From: DASZFV01 sp035546175
GTDB taxonomy: Bacteria; Myxococcota_A; Polyangia; Fen-1088
NCBI GenBank assembly: GCA_035546175.1
Contig: DASZWW010000227.1
Location: forward strand, 1-17,451
Length of the DNA: 17,451 nucleotides
Reading direction: 5' to 3'
A model generated the notes under the pieces. The model was given only the letters and a program-made list of their open reading frames with translations, did not search any database and had not been told where the DNA came from. This document shows positions 1 to 6,598 of the stretch, one piece after another (the stretch's first letter is position 1; the number at the start of each line of letters is the position of its first letter). A program made the translations under genes and the position numbers.

Positions 1-1
1 G

Positions 2-190
2 ATTCGCGGCTACGTCGGCAGCGAGCGCGTCGGGATTTGCCTGGGCGCGGTCACGGTGATCGACGAGGACGGCGCGGCGGCGCGGCAGGCGGCGCGGCGG
101 GCGGCGGCAACTCGAGGGCCGCGCGCTCGAGCGCGGGCACGATGCGCCGGCCCACGAGGTTGGCGGCCATGCGAAGCGCGGGCATGTTGA
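2..190 (+). CDS. Possible 3' end of a convergent gene (very uncertain)
   Basis: The frame that is open from base 2 and stops with TGA at 188-190 begins IRGYVGSERVGICLGAVTV, which reads like ordinary protein. Its third codon positions are almost all G or C up to about base 110, and then the sequence becomes Ala/Arg-rich and unconvincing. If real, it is the tail of a gene entering from the left and overlapping the last ~140 bp of the minus-strand roadblock gene. That overlap includes a conserved part of the roadblock domain, so the true 3' end may lie earlier or the reading may be chance. I cannot name a family. Confidence 0.22.
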   Translation: MRGYVGSERVGICLGAVTVIDEDGAAARQAARRAAATRGPRARARARCAGPRGWRPCEARAC

Positions 191-485
191 CGCCGGCCTC
201 GGCGACGATGCAGAGCATGCCGCCGCCCAATGCCTTCAGGTAGAGCTTGTGATCGCGGAAGCGGACGACGGCGACCTCGAGGCGATCTCCGACGGTGGCG
301 AAGGTCTCGCGCAGGCGCGTGAGCCGCCCCCCTGCCTCGGCGAGCGCCGCGTCGTCGAAGAGCGGGGGGATCTCGCGCGCGACGAGGCGGCCCTGCTCGG
401 TGAGCACGAAGCTGCCCATGATGCCCGCGACGTCCTTGAGGGTGCCGAGGCTCGCGAGGAGCTCGCTCGATCCGGCGCCCGTCAC
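51..485 (-). CDS. Roadblock/LC7-domain protein
   Basis: This 144-residue protein has a single roadblock/LC7 fold (about residues 8-120). An N-terminal helix is followed by a strand with GSFVLTEQGRLVAREI, a second helix, the paired strands LEVAVVRFRDHKLYLKAL, GMLCIVAEAGVNMPALRMA, and a C-terminal helix. Known roadblock proteins bind and regulate small Ras-like GTPases such as MglA, or act as cytoplasmic scaffolds; that role here is inferred from the family. The GTG start shares a GTGA overlap with the stop of the upstream DUF4388 gene, which points to translational coupling. The last ~18 residues are Pro/Ala/Arg-rich and their final codons end in A or T, unlike the rest of the gene, so the natural C-terminus is uncertain. 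No GTPase gene is visible in the window. Confidence 0.8.
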   Translation of the reverse strand: MTGAGSSELLASLGTLKDVAGIMGSFVLTEQGRLVAREIPPLFDDAALAEAGGRLTRLRETFATVGDRLEVAVVRFRDHKLYLKALGGGMLCIVAEAGVNMPALRMAANLVGRRIVPALERAALELPPPAAPPAAPPRRPRRSP

Positions 486-1324
486 AGCCCGAGCCTCTCG
501 CGCAACGGCTGCAGGTTGAGCTCGGGCCGCGGGCGCAGCGCGACGACGTCGCCGCCGCTCTCGGTGAACAAGATGAAGCGCTCGCCCCCGAAGACGCACT
601 CGAGCGCCACGAACTCCTCGAGCCCGAGCAGCTCGCCCGTGAGCTGCACGAGGCGATGGGCGTAGGCGGTCGCCTCGGCCACCTCCTCGCTGGCGCCCTT
701 GTTGCGCAGCACGGCGCCTTGCGAGGACAGGCGCACCATGACCGGGAAATCGGCGCCGCTCTCGGCGCGTGGCGTGAGCGCGCCCGCGGCGGTCTCGTCG
801 ACGTTGGGGTTGCGTACGCTCATCGTGCCCTCCTCCTGCCCGGTCGGCGGCGGCGCCGCCACCCCGGTCACTTCTTCTTCGTGGTCCAGCTCGAGCAGCT
901 CGATGTCCTCGAGTGCGGCGTCGGCCGCGCCGTCGACGGACCGGATCGGGAAGGCGACCAGGTTCGAGGCGCCCTGCTCGTCGCGGTGCTTGGCCGCGTG
1001 CAGCAGCAGGGCTTCGTGCGACATCTCGATCGTCGGCGCGATGGGCCAGCTGCGGCGGGCGGGCTGGAAGGTGCCCTGCGTCCAGCCCAGGATCTCGAGC
1101 GCGGCCGCCTGGCCACGATGCCGCTCGGTCGAGGCGTGCACGACGCGACCCGCGTCGAAGTAGAGGTACCCCACCCCCCCCTCGCCCGTGACCTCGACGA
1201 CGAGCCGCGAGCGCGCCAGGCACTCCATCTGGACGAGGTCCCACAGGCTCGCGCCCTGCAGCTCGGCGTGAAAGCCCGGCGCAGGCTCGGGCGTCGACGG
1301 CGCGTCGTGCTTCGCCGTGCTCAC
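482..1324 (-). CDS. DUF4388/PATAN-domain protein with C-terminal roadblock-like domain
   Basis: This 280-residue cytoplasmic protein has two parts. Residues 18-115 match the DUF4388 (PATAN) family: ELQGASLWDLVQMECLARS, then VGYLYFDAGRVVHA, then AAALEILGWTQGTF. These domains are typical of myxobacterial, cyanobacterial and Thermus-group signalling proteins linked to gliding or response regulators. An acidic linker (about 137-192) leads to residues 193-280, whose strand-helix-strand pattern (FPVMVRLSSQGAVLRNKG, then GERFILFTES) resembles a roadblock domain, so it may pair with the roadblock protein encoded next. The GTG start overlaps the ammonium transporter stop (GTGA) and its own stop overlaps the next start in the same way. 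The function is unknown; a signalling or scaffold role coupled to the transporter is inference. Confidence 0.82.
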   Translation of the reverse strand: MSTAKHDAPSTPEPAPGFHAELQGASLWDLVQMECLARSRLVVEVTGEGGVGYLYFDAGRVVHASTERHRGQAAALEILGWTQGTFQPARRSWPIAPTIEMSHEALLLHAAKHRDEQGASNLVAFPIRSVDGAADAALEDIELLELDHEEEVTGVAAPPPTGQEEGTMSVRNPNVDETAAGALTPRAESGADFPVMVRLSSQGAVLRNKGASEEVAEATAYAHRLVQLTGELLGLEEFVALECVFGGERFILFTESGGDVVALRPRPELNLQPLRERLGL

Positions 1325-2724
1325 TCACCCACCTCCGTGGCGTAGCCCTCGATGCCCATCTCGGGGACATCGAGCCCGACGCGCTCGTCCTCCGCGTGCG
1401 CGCGGGCCCCCGTGAAGAGGCCGACCACCTTGAAGATCAAGAACGTCATCGCGCCGACCCAGGCGACGCAGGTGAGGACGCCGATGAGCTCCGCGACGAG
1501 CTGGCCGCCGTCGCCGTAGAGGAGCCCGCGCACGGGACCGGCGACGCCGTTCCAGCCGTCCCCGTAACGACCGTCCGCGAAGAGGCCGAGCGAGATCACG
1601 CCCCACGCGCCGCACGTCCCGTGCACGGACGACGCGCCCACCGGATCGTCGATCTTGAGCGTCCCCTCGATGAAGAGCGCAGAGACGACGACGAGCATGC
1701 CCGCGACGAGCCCGATGAACACCGCGCAGGGGGCCGTCACGAACGCGCAGGGCGCCGTGATGGCCACCAGGCCGGCGAGCATGCCGTTGCAGAGCATGCT
1801 GACGTCCGGCGTCCCGAAGCGCACCTTGAGGTACGCGTACGCGCCGAAGGCGCCAGCGGCGGAGGCGAGCATCGTGTTGACGGCGATGACGGCGATGCGC
1901 GTGTCGGTGCCCGACAGGGTCGAACCGGGGTTGAAGCCGAACCAACCGAACGCGAGGATGAAGGTCCCGAGGACGACCATCGGGACGTTGTGGGCGGGGA
2001 TCGGGCGCGGCTTGCCGTCGAGCCCGTACTTGCCGATGCGCGGGCCGAGCATCTTCGCGCCCGTGAGGGCCGCCACGCCGCCCACCATGTGCACGACCGA
2101 GCTGCCCGCGAAGTCGACGTGCCCGTGCCCGAGGCCGAAGTTCTTGCCGAGCTGCGAGAGCCAGCCACCGCCCCAGACCCAGTTCCCGAAGATGGGGTAC
2201 ATGATCGCGGCGAGACCGAAGCTGAAGGCCACGAACGACGAGAAGCGCCAGCGCTCGGCCATGGCGCCGGTCGGGATGGTCGCCGCCGTGTCCATGAAGA
2301 CCATCTGGAAGAGGAACAGCGCCGCGACGGGCGCCGTGTACACGGCGGGCGAGAGGAAGAAGCCGTGCATCCCGAAGAGCCCGAAGTCGTGGCCGCCGAT
2401 CGAGACGACGAACTCGCGCGCCAGCGTCGGATCGTTGCCGAAGGTCGAGAGCGGCCCCACGCCGCCCATCTGCAGCGCGAAGCCCATGACCCAGTACCCG
2501 AGCACGCCGATCGAGTAGACGAGGAAGTTCATCCCCATCGTGTGCGCGACGTTCTTCGCCCGCGTGAGGCCCGTCTCGACGAGGGCGAACCCCGCCTGCA
2601 TGAACATCACGAGGAAGCCCGTGACGAGCGTCCACACGATGTTGAGCGCGGTCTGGCCCGCGAGCACGAGCTGCTTCGTGTCCGCGAGCTCCTTCGTCAG
2701 CTCGGCGATCGTGGGTTCCGCCAC
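1321..2724 (-). CDS. amt: Ammonium transporter, Amt/MEP/Rh family
   Basis: This 467-residue inner-membrane protein conducts ammonium or ammonia. It carries the family's signature segments: AGFALVETGLTRAKN, the gate region LFQMVFMDTAATIPTGAMAE (F143), the substrate-site stretch HVDFAGSSVVHMVGG with D204 and first pore histidine H212, ILAFGWFGFNPGSTL, and SSVHGTCGAWG with second pore histidine H368. Eleven hydrophobic segments fit the Amt fold. I chose the GTG at 2724 because GAGG lies 6 bases upstream and the next residues lead directly into the first membrane helix; continuing further upstream would run antisense into the kinase gene. No PII (glnK) gene, the usual Amt partner, is adjacent. 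Instead the stop overlaps a DUF4388 gene. I found no clear sigma-54 promoter in the 167 bp upstream. Confidence 0.95.
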   Translation of the reverse strand: MAEPTIAELTKELADTKQLVLAGQTALNIVWTLVTGFLVMFMQAGFALVETGLTRAKNVAHTMGMNFLVYSIGVLGYWVMGFALQMGGVGPLSTFGNDPTLAREFVVSIGGHDFGLFGMHGFFLSPAVYTAPVAALFLFQMVFMDTAATIPTGAMAERWRFSSFVAFSFGLAAIMYPIFGNWVWGGGWLSQLGKNFGLGHGHVDFAGSSVVHMVGGVAALTGAKMLGPRIGKYGLDGKPRPIPAHNVPMVVLGTFILAFGWFGFNPGSTLSGTDTRIAVIAVNTMLASAAGAFGAYAYLKVRFGTPDVSMLCNGMLAGLVAITAPCAFVTAPCAVFIGLVAGMLVVVSALFIEGTLKIDDPVGASSVHGTCGAWGVISLGLFADGRYGDGWNGVAGPVRGLLYGDGGQLVAELIGVLTCVAWVGAMTFLIFKVVGLFTGARAHAEDERVGLDVPEMGIEGYATEVGE

Positions 2725-2891
2725 CTGTAACCTCGCGGCCAGAGTGGCAGAGGATCGGTCAAGCTCGGGTTTCCGAAGCGCGAACTGTGCGTAGCTTTTC
2801 GCGGAGCGCGCCGCAGGAATTGTGAGCGCCCCAACTGCGCCGCCGCCAGGGAGCGGGCCAGACGCGCACCGCGGGCCGGCGCGCGCGGCTT

Positions 2892-3989
2892 TTATCGGTC
2901 GACGCGCGCGCCGCCGCCCTTCATGGCCTTCTCGACCTCGGCGAGCGTGGCCATCGAGGTGTCGCCGGGCGTCGTCATGGCGAGCGCGCCGTGGGCGGCG
3001 CCGCAGTCGACGGCCCACTGCGGGCCCTTGCCGGCCAGGAAGCCGTAGACGAGGCCCGAGGCGAAGGAGTCGCCGCCGCCCACGCGGTCGAAGATCTCGA
3101 GGTCGGGGCGCGCGATCGACTCGTAGAGCTTGCCGTCGGCGTAGCAGATGGCGCTCCAGTCGTTGACGGTCGCCGTCTTGGCGTTGCGCAGGGTCGTGGC
3201 CACGACGCTGAAGTTCGGGAACTCGGCGCGCGCCCGCTCGATCATCTTCTGGAAGGCGGAGACGTCGTGGTGCGAGAGGTCGGCGGAGGCGCCCTCGACC
3301 TCGAAGCCGAGCGCCGCCGTGAAGTCCTCCTCGTTGCCGAGCATCACGTCGACGTACCTGGCGAGGCCGCGGTTCACCTCGCGCGCGCGGGCCTGGCCGC
3401 CGATGCCCTTCCACAGCGAGTCCCGGTAGTTGAGATCGTACGACACGATCGTGCCGTGCTTCTTGGCGGCCTTCATGGCCTCCTCGGCCACGGCCGACGT
3501 CGACTCGGAGAGCGCGGCGTAGATGCCGCCCGTGTGCAGCCAGCGCACGCCGTCCTTGCCGAAGAGCTTCTCCCAGTCGATCTCGCCGGGCTTCATCTGG
3601 CTGGCCGCCGTGTTGCCGCGGTCCGAGCAGCCGACGGCGCCGCGGATGCCGAAGCCGCGCTCCGTGAAGTTGAGGCCGTTGCGCACGCTGCGGCCGATGC
3701 CGTCGTACTTCACCCACTTGACGTACGACTGGTCGACGCCGCCCTGGTAGATGAAGTCCTGGATGAGGCGGCCGACCGGGTTGTCGGCGAACGCGGTCAC
3801 GACGGCCGTGTCGAGGCCGAAGCAGCGCTTCAAGCCGCGCGCGACGTTGTACTCGCCGCCGCCCTCCCAAGCCTGGAAGCTGCGCGCCGTCGTGACGCGG
3901 CCGTCGCCCGGATCGAGGCGCAGCATGATCTCGCCGAGCGAGACCAGGTCGAAGCGGCAGTTGGCTTTGGGCTTGATGTTCAAGGGCAT
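2892..3989 (-). CDS. kdgK: 2-keto-3-deoxygluconate kinase (PfkB-family sugar kinase)
   Basis: This 365-residue cytoplasmic kinase of the ribokinase/PfkB superfamily is predicted to phosphorylate 2-keto-3-deoxy-D-gluconate to KDPG, the substrate of Entner-Doudoroff aldolase. Visible marks are the N-terminal sugar-binding stretch (SLGEIMLRLDPGDGR, then GGGEYNVARGLKRCFG), VSYDLNYRDSLW in the middle, and the C-terminal PfkB signature FDRVGGGDSFASGLVYGFLA with catalytic D307 and the anion-hole glycines. The length is at the upper end for the family. The ATG at 3989 has GAGG six bases upstream. It lies 35 bp downstream of D-mannonate dehydratase, whose product is exactly KDG; this is why KDG is preferred over fructose or ribose as substrate. 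The spacer contains a run of nine C (read on this strand). Confidence 0.88.
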   Translation of the reverse strand: MPLNIKPKANCRFDLVSLGEIMLRLDPGDGRVTTARSFQAWEGGGEYNVARGLKRCFGLDTAVVTAFADNPVGRLIQDFIYQGGVDQSYVKWVKYDGIGRSVRNGLNFTERGFGIRGAVGCSDRGNTAASQMKPGEIDWEKLFGKDGVRWLHTGGIYAALSESTSAVAEEAMKAAKKHGTIVSYDLNYRDSLWKGIGGQARAREVNRGLARYVDVMLGNEEDFTAALGFEVEGASADLSHHDVSAFQKMIERARAEFPNFSVVATTLRNAKTATVNDWSAICYADGKLYESIARPDLEIFDRVGGGDSFASGLVYGFLAGKGPQWAVDCGAAHGALAMTTPGDTSMATLAEVEKAMKGGGARVDR

Positions 3990-4010
3990 GTCTTACCTCG
4001 TTGAGTGTTC

Positions 4011-4019
4011 GGGGGGGGG
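4011..4019. repeat. Nine-base G/C homopolymer in the manD-kdgK spacer
   Basis: Nine consecutive G on the plus strand (C on the coding strand) sit in the 35-bp spacer, 22-30 bases upstream of the kdgK start codon and just after the manD stop. It is outside both coding regions, so slippage would change leader length rather than reading frame. Confidence 0.9.
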
Positions 4020-4024
4020 CGCGA

Positions 4025-5233
4025 TCACCAGCTGTGCACGGTGCCGTCGAGCTTGCGGGCGATGGGAAGGGAGGCGCGCTCGTAGGGGAAGTGCGCGGCG
4101 AGCGTCTCGTCGAGGTCGACGCCGAGGCCGGGCTGGTCGCCCGGGTGGAGCGCGCCGTTCGCGAACGTGTACGCGTGCGGGAACACGCGATCGGTGTCCT
4201 CGCTGTGGCGCATGTACTCCTGGATCCCGAAGTTGTGGATCGCGAGGTCGAAGTGCAGCGACGCCGCGAGGCACACGGGGCTCATGTCCGTGGCGCCGTG
4301 CGCGCCCGTCTTGACGTTGTACACCTCGGCCATGTTGGCGATCTTGCGCAGGTGCGTGAGGCCGCCGCCGTGCACGACGGCCGTGCGCAGGTAATCGATG
4401 AGCTGGCCGCGCAGGATGGCCTCGGCGTCGTAGATCGTGTTGAAGACCTCGCCGATGGCGATGGGCGTCGTCGTGTGCTGGCGGATGAGGCGCAGGTTGT
4501 CCTGCAGCTCGGCCGGCGTCGGGTCCTCCATCCAGAACAGGTGATACGGCTCGAGCTCCTTGCCGAGCCGCGCCGCCTCGATGGGCGTCAGGCGGTGGTG
4601 CACGTCGTGGAGCAGGTGCAGCGCCGGCCCCACCTCCTTGCGCACCGCCGCGAAGAGCTTGGGCGCGAAGTCGAGGTAGAGCTCCGACGACCACTCGAAC
4701 TCGGGGACGCGGCCGCGCTCGGCGGGCTCGTAGTGCATCGTGCCGCGCCCGATGCCGTAGACGCCCTTCAAGCCCGGGATGCCCGACTGCACGCGCACGG
4801 CCTTGTAGCCGAGGTCGACGTACTTCTTGACGGCGGCGACCGTGTCCGCGATGTCGGCGCCGTTGGCGTGGCCGTACACCATGACGTCGTCGCGCGAGCG
4901 CCCGCCGAGGAGCTGGTAGACGGGCACGCCCAGCGCCTTGCCCTGGATGTCCCAGAGGCAGCAGTCGACGGCGCTGATGGCCGTCATCGTCACGGGCCCG
5001 CGGCGCCAGTAGGCGCCCTTGTACAGCATGTGCCACGTGTCCTCGATGCGCCGCGCGTCGCGCCCGATGATGAGCGGGACGACGTGCTCCTCGAGGTACG
5101 CGACGACGGCGAGCTCGCGCCCGTTGAGGGTCGCGTCGCCGAGGCCGGAGACGCCGTCCTCGGTCGTGATCTTGAGGGTGACGAAGTTGCGGCCCGGGCT
5201 GCAGACGATCACCTTGGCGTCGACGATCCTCAT
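4025..5233 (-). CDS. manD: D-mannonate dehydratase, enolase superfamily (ManD type)
   Basis: This 402-residue cytoplasmic Mg2+ enzyme removes water from D-mannonate to give 2-keto-3-deoxy-D-gluconate. It has the enolase-superfamily layout: an N-terminal capping domain (1-120) and a barrel. Metal ligands are D210 (LLHDVHHR), E236 (WMEDP) and E262 (IGEVFN). The residues that mark true ManD enzymes are all present with the numbering I recall for the characterised Novosphingobium enzyme: R147 and Y159 on the active-site loop, H212, and the later motifs GAHGATDMSP (H312) and FGIQEYMRH (E339). The length of 402 is that of the family. I chose the ATG at 5233 because MRIVDAKV is the family's usual N-terminus; a longer form from 5284 would overlap the vapC stop. 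Other RspA-group members act on gluconate or are nearly inactive, but the full ManD residue set and the adjacent KDG kinase favour mannonate. Confidence 0.92.
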   Translation of the reverse strand: MRIVDAKVIVCSPGRNFVTLKITTEDGVSGLGDATLNGRELAVVAYLEEHVVPLIIGRDARRIEDTWHMLYKGAYWRRGPVTMTAISAVDCCLWDIQGKALGVPVYQLLGGRSRDDVMVYGHANGADIADTVAAVKKYVDLGYKAVRVQSGIPGLKGVYGIGRGTMHYEPAERGRVPEFEWSSELYLDFAPKLFAAVRKEVGPALHLLHDVHHRLTPIEAARLGKELEPYHLFWMEDPTPAELQDNLRLIRQHTTTPIAIGEVFNTIYDAEAILRGQLIDYLRTAVVHGGGLTHLRKIANMAEVYNVKTGAHGATDMSPVCLAASLHFDLAIHNFGIQEYMRHSEDTDRVFPHAYTFANGALHPGDQPGLGVDLDETLAAHFPYERASLPIARKLDGTVHSW

Positions 5234-5280
5234 GGGGCTTGCGCTCGGCCGCCTAGAATTCCCGCCCGGAGGCGGCGCCG

Positions 5281-5694
5281 TCAAGGATGAACCTGAAACG
5301 GGCGGTCTCGACCCCAGCGAAGGGCGCCGAAGCCGCGGCGATCGAGCGTGAAGACGTGCCCCGTGCCGGCCTCCTCGGCGAGCACCACCAGGGTCGCGTC
5401 GGCGTAGTCGAGGGCGAGGTCCGCGTACTTGCGCAAGATGGCCTCCGCGCGCGCCAGGGCCTCGGTCGAGCCGGGAACGAGGACCGCCCCGCCCTCGAGA
5501 ACGAAGCGGAGCACCGCCGACGCGCCGCCCTCGAACCGGCCGAGGAGGTGCGTCGCCTCGGTGACGACCGCCTCCGTCGTCAGGACGGGCCTGGTCCAGC
5601 GCCTGAAGAAGGCGCTGCAGGGCCGATGGTGCGACTGACTCCGATCGAGCACGCTCACGAGCGCGCTCGTGTCGAGCAGGAGCTCACCGGCCAC
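5281..5694 (-). CDS. vapC: PIN-domain ribonuclease toxin, VapC-like
   Basis: This 137-residue PIN-domain protein is predicted to be the RNA-cleaving toxin of a type II toxin-antitoxin pair. The acidic metal-binding residues are in the expected places: D8 in LLLDTSALVSVLDR, E46 in VVTEATHLL, D96/D99 in LALDYADATL, and D118 in FTLDRRGFG. I place the start at the GTG at 5694, directly before GELLLDTS, because PIN domains begin with this strand; it overlaps the antitoxin stop by 11 bp, typical of coupled toxin-antitoxin genes. The fold looks complete, so the toxin is probably intact. The gene ends 47 bp before the manD start, and a short GC hairpin (5262-5275) lies in that gap. Confidence 0.88.
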   Translation of the reverse strand: MAGELLLDTSALVSVLDRSQSHHRPCSAFFRRWTRPVLTTEAVVTEATHLLGRFEGGASAVLRFVLEGGAVLVPGSTEALARAEAILRKYADLALDYADATLVVLAEEAGTGHVFTLDRRGFGALRWGRDRPFQVHP

Positions 5695-5941
5695 GACGGA
5701 GCGATTCCAGGACGTAGCGCCTGGAGCGCTCGGCGAGCGCCGGCCGACGCGTCTCGAGCGACCCAATCAAGTGCGAGACGTTCTCGGCGTGCGCTCGAAC
5801 GGGCGCCGACGCCTTGGCGAGGTAGGAGCGCAGCGCCTCTCGAAGGACGTCCGACCGCTTCCGCTTGGTCTCGGACACGTGCCGGTCGAGCTCCGCCTCG
5901 AGCTCCGGAGGGATCCGAACCACGACCTGCCGCGATGCCAT
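5684..5941 (-). CDS. vapB: Ribbon-helix-helix antitoxin, VapB/CopG-like
   Basis: This 85-residue protein has an N-terminal ribbon-helix-helix DNA-binding domain (residues 5-45). The strand QVVVRIPPELEAEL is followed by helices containing KRKRSDVLREALRSYLA. The C-terminal ~40 residues are the likely toxin-binding tail. It should neutralise the PIN toxin encoded immediately downstream (11-bp overlap) and repress its own operon. I prefer the ATG at 5941 over an upstream TTG at 5962, because the intervening bases form a near-perfect palindrome that looks like an operator. No clear ribosome-binding site precedes the ATG. Confidence 0.85.
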   Translation of the reverse strand: MASRQVVVRIPPELEAELDRHVSETKRKRSDVLREALRSYLAKASAPVRAHAENVSHLIGSLETRRPALAERSRRYVLESLRRGR

Positions 5942-5943
5942 CG

Positions 5944-5961
5944 CATTACAAGTGTAATGCA
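5944..5961. promoter_or_regulatory. Palindromic operator of the vapBC pair
   Basis: GCATTACA and TGTAATGC form perfect 8-bp arms around a 2-base centre, ending 2 bases before the antitoxin ATG. It is an AT-rich island in very GC-rich DNA. Ribbon-helix-helix antitoxins bind such short palindromes at their own promoter, so autoregulation is the likely role; binding is inferred. Confidence 0.65.
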
Positions 5962-5995
5962 AGCGGGATCCGGCGCAAGCGGTCGTCCAGGAGCG

Positions 5996-6481
5996 TCAGC
6001 GCGGCCTCGAGGCGCCGCAGTCGCAGGGCCCGAAGGACGCGCCGTCGGGCGCGCAGGACTGGCCCCCGGCGCAGCCGCCCGGGCCGACGCAGGCCTGGGT
6101 CGCGCCCGGGACGCAGGCGCGGGCCGGCGCGGCGGGCGCCGCCGAGGGCGGCGTCGCGTCGAGGGGGTTCGCGCGCAGCGCCTGGTTCTCCGGGCCCCAG
6201 CCGGCGGCGTTGCCGCAGCGGACGTAGGCCTCGCTCGAGCGGAAGTCGTCGGGCAGCGTCGTGTCGCCCTTGAGGTTGTGGTCGTCGAAGGCGCGGAGGA
6301 CGACGTAGCGCTGGTGGTTGCAGGCGTTCTCGGCGGCGATGAGGCAGTCTCCGAGCGGCGTCTGGCACCTGAGGTGGAGGATGTCGTCGGGTTGGCGCTG
6401 GATCTGGATCGGCGACGCCGTGTGCGCGCAGCCGAGCGAGGAGAGCAGGACCGCGAGCAGGCGGCGTCCGGGGGCTTTCAT
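5996..6481 (-). CDS. Secreted or lipoprotein-like protein with Cys/Gly-rich tail
   Basis: This 161-residue protein of unknown function starts with a signal peptide, MKAPGRRLLAVLLSSLGC. Cys18 could be a lipidation site, although SLGC is an imperfect lipobox. A small central domain (about 28-95) contains C39, C46, C54 and C89, possibly forming disulphides, with YVVLRAFDDHNLKGD between them. After a Pro/Ala linker (about 107-120), residues 123-155 carry a motif with the pattern C-PG-xx-QxC-x-GPGGC-x-GGQ-xC then DGxxFGxCDCG. I recall this tail from many myxobacterial envelope proteins, but its role is not known to me. GGGAGG sits one base before the ATG, unusually close, and TATAAA lies just upstream of that. 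Confidence 0.7.
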   Translation of the reverse strand: MKAPGRRLLAVLLSSLGCAHTASPIQIQRQPDDILHLRCQTPLGDCLIAAENACNHQRYVVLRAFDDHNLKGDTTLPDDFRSSEAYVRCGNAAGWGPENQALRANPLDATPPSAAPAAPARACVPGATQACVGPGGCAGGQSCAPDGASFGPCDCGASRPR

Positions 6482-6598
6482 GCCTCCCTTTTTATAGCGA
6501 GTCGGCCGCGACGCAAAACGCCGCGCGCCGCGGGGCGCTCTTGACCCGAGCGCCCACCTCGCGGAACCTTGTCCGCTCGCCCCAAGGAGATCCCGCGC

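Noticed and set aside
1..54. Next gene of the amt operon starting at a third GTGA overlap (GTG at 54)
   Set aside because: The frame meets a TAG after 14 codons, so no gene starts there.
1396..2730. Long plus-strand open frame opposite the ammonium transporter, and similar ones opposite other genes
   Set aside because: Composition is dominated by Arg, Glu, Asp, Val and His as expected for antisense frames in GC-rich DNA; no recognisable domain, whereas the opposite strand has clear family matches.
2725..2891. Sigma-54 (-24/-12) promoter for the ammonium transporter
   Set aside because: I looked for GG-N10-GC with the usual flanks on the minus strand and found none with correct spacing; TTGACC is present but no -10 follows properly.
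2725..3870. Long upstream extension of the ammonium transporter frame to about 850 residues
   Set aside because: The extension is Arg/Gly-rich and runs antisense in frame shadow over the well-supported kdgK gene; the GTG at 2724 has a good ribosome-binding site and leads into the Amt N-terminus.
5262..5275. Short CCGCC/GGCGG hairpin between vapC and manD as a terminator
   Set aside because: Only 5 bp of stem with no T-run; such hairpins are expected by chance in DNA this GC-rich.
6485..6500. TATAAA on the minus strand as a -10 box for the Cys-rich lipoprotein
   Set aside because: It is so close to the ATG that the transcript would start at or after the GGGAGG ribosome-binding site, and the -35 match is poor.
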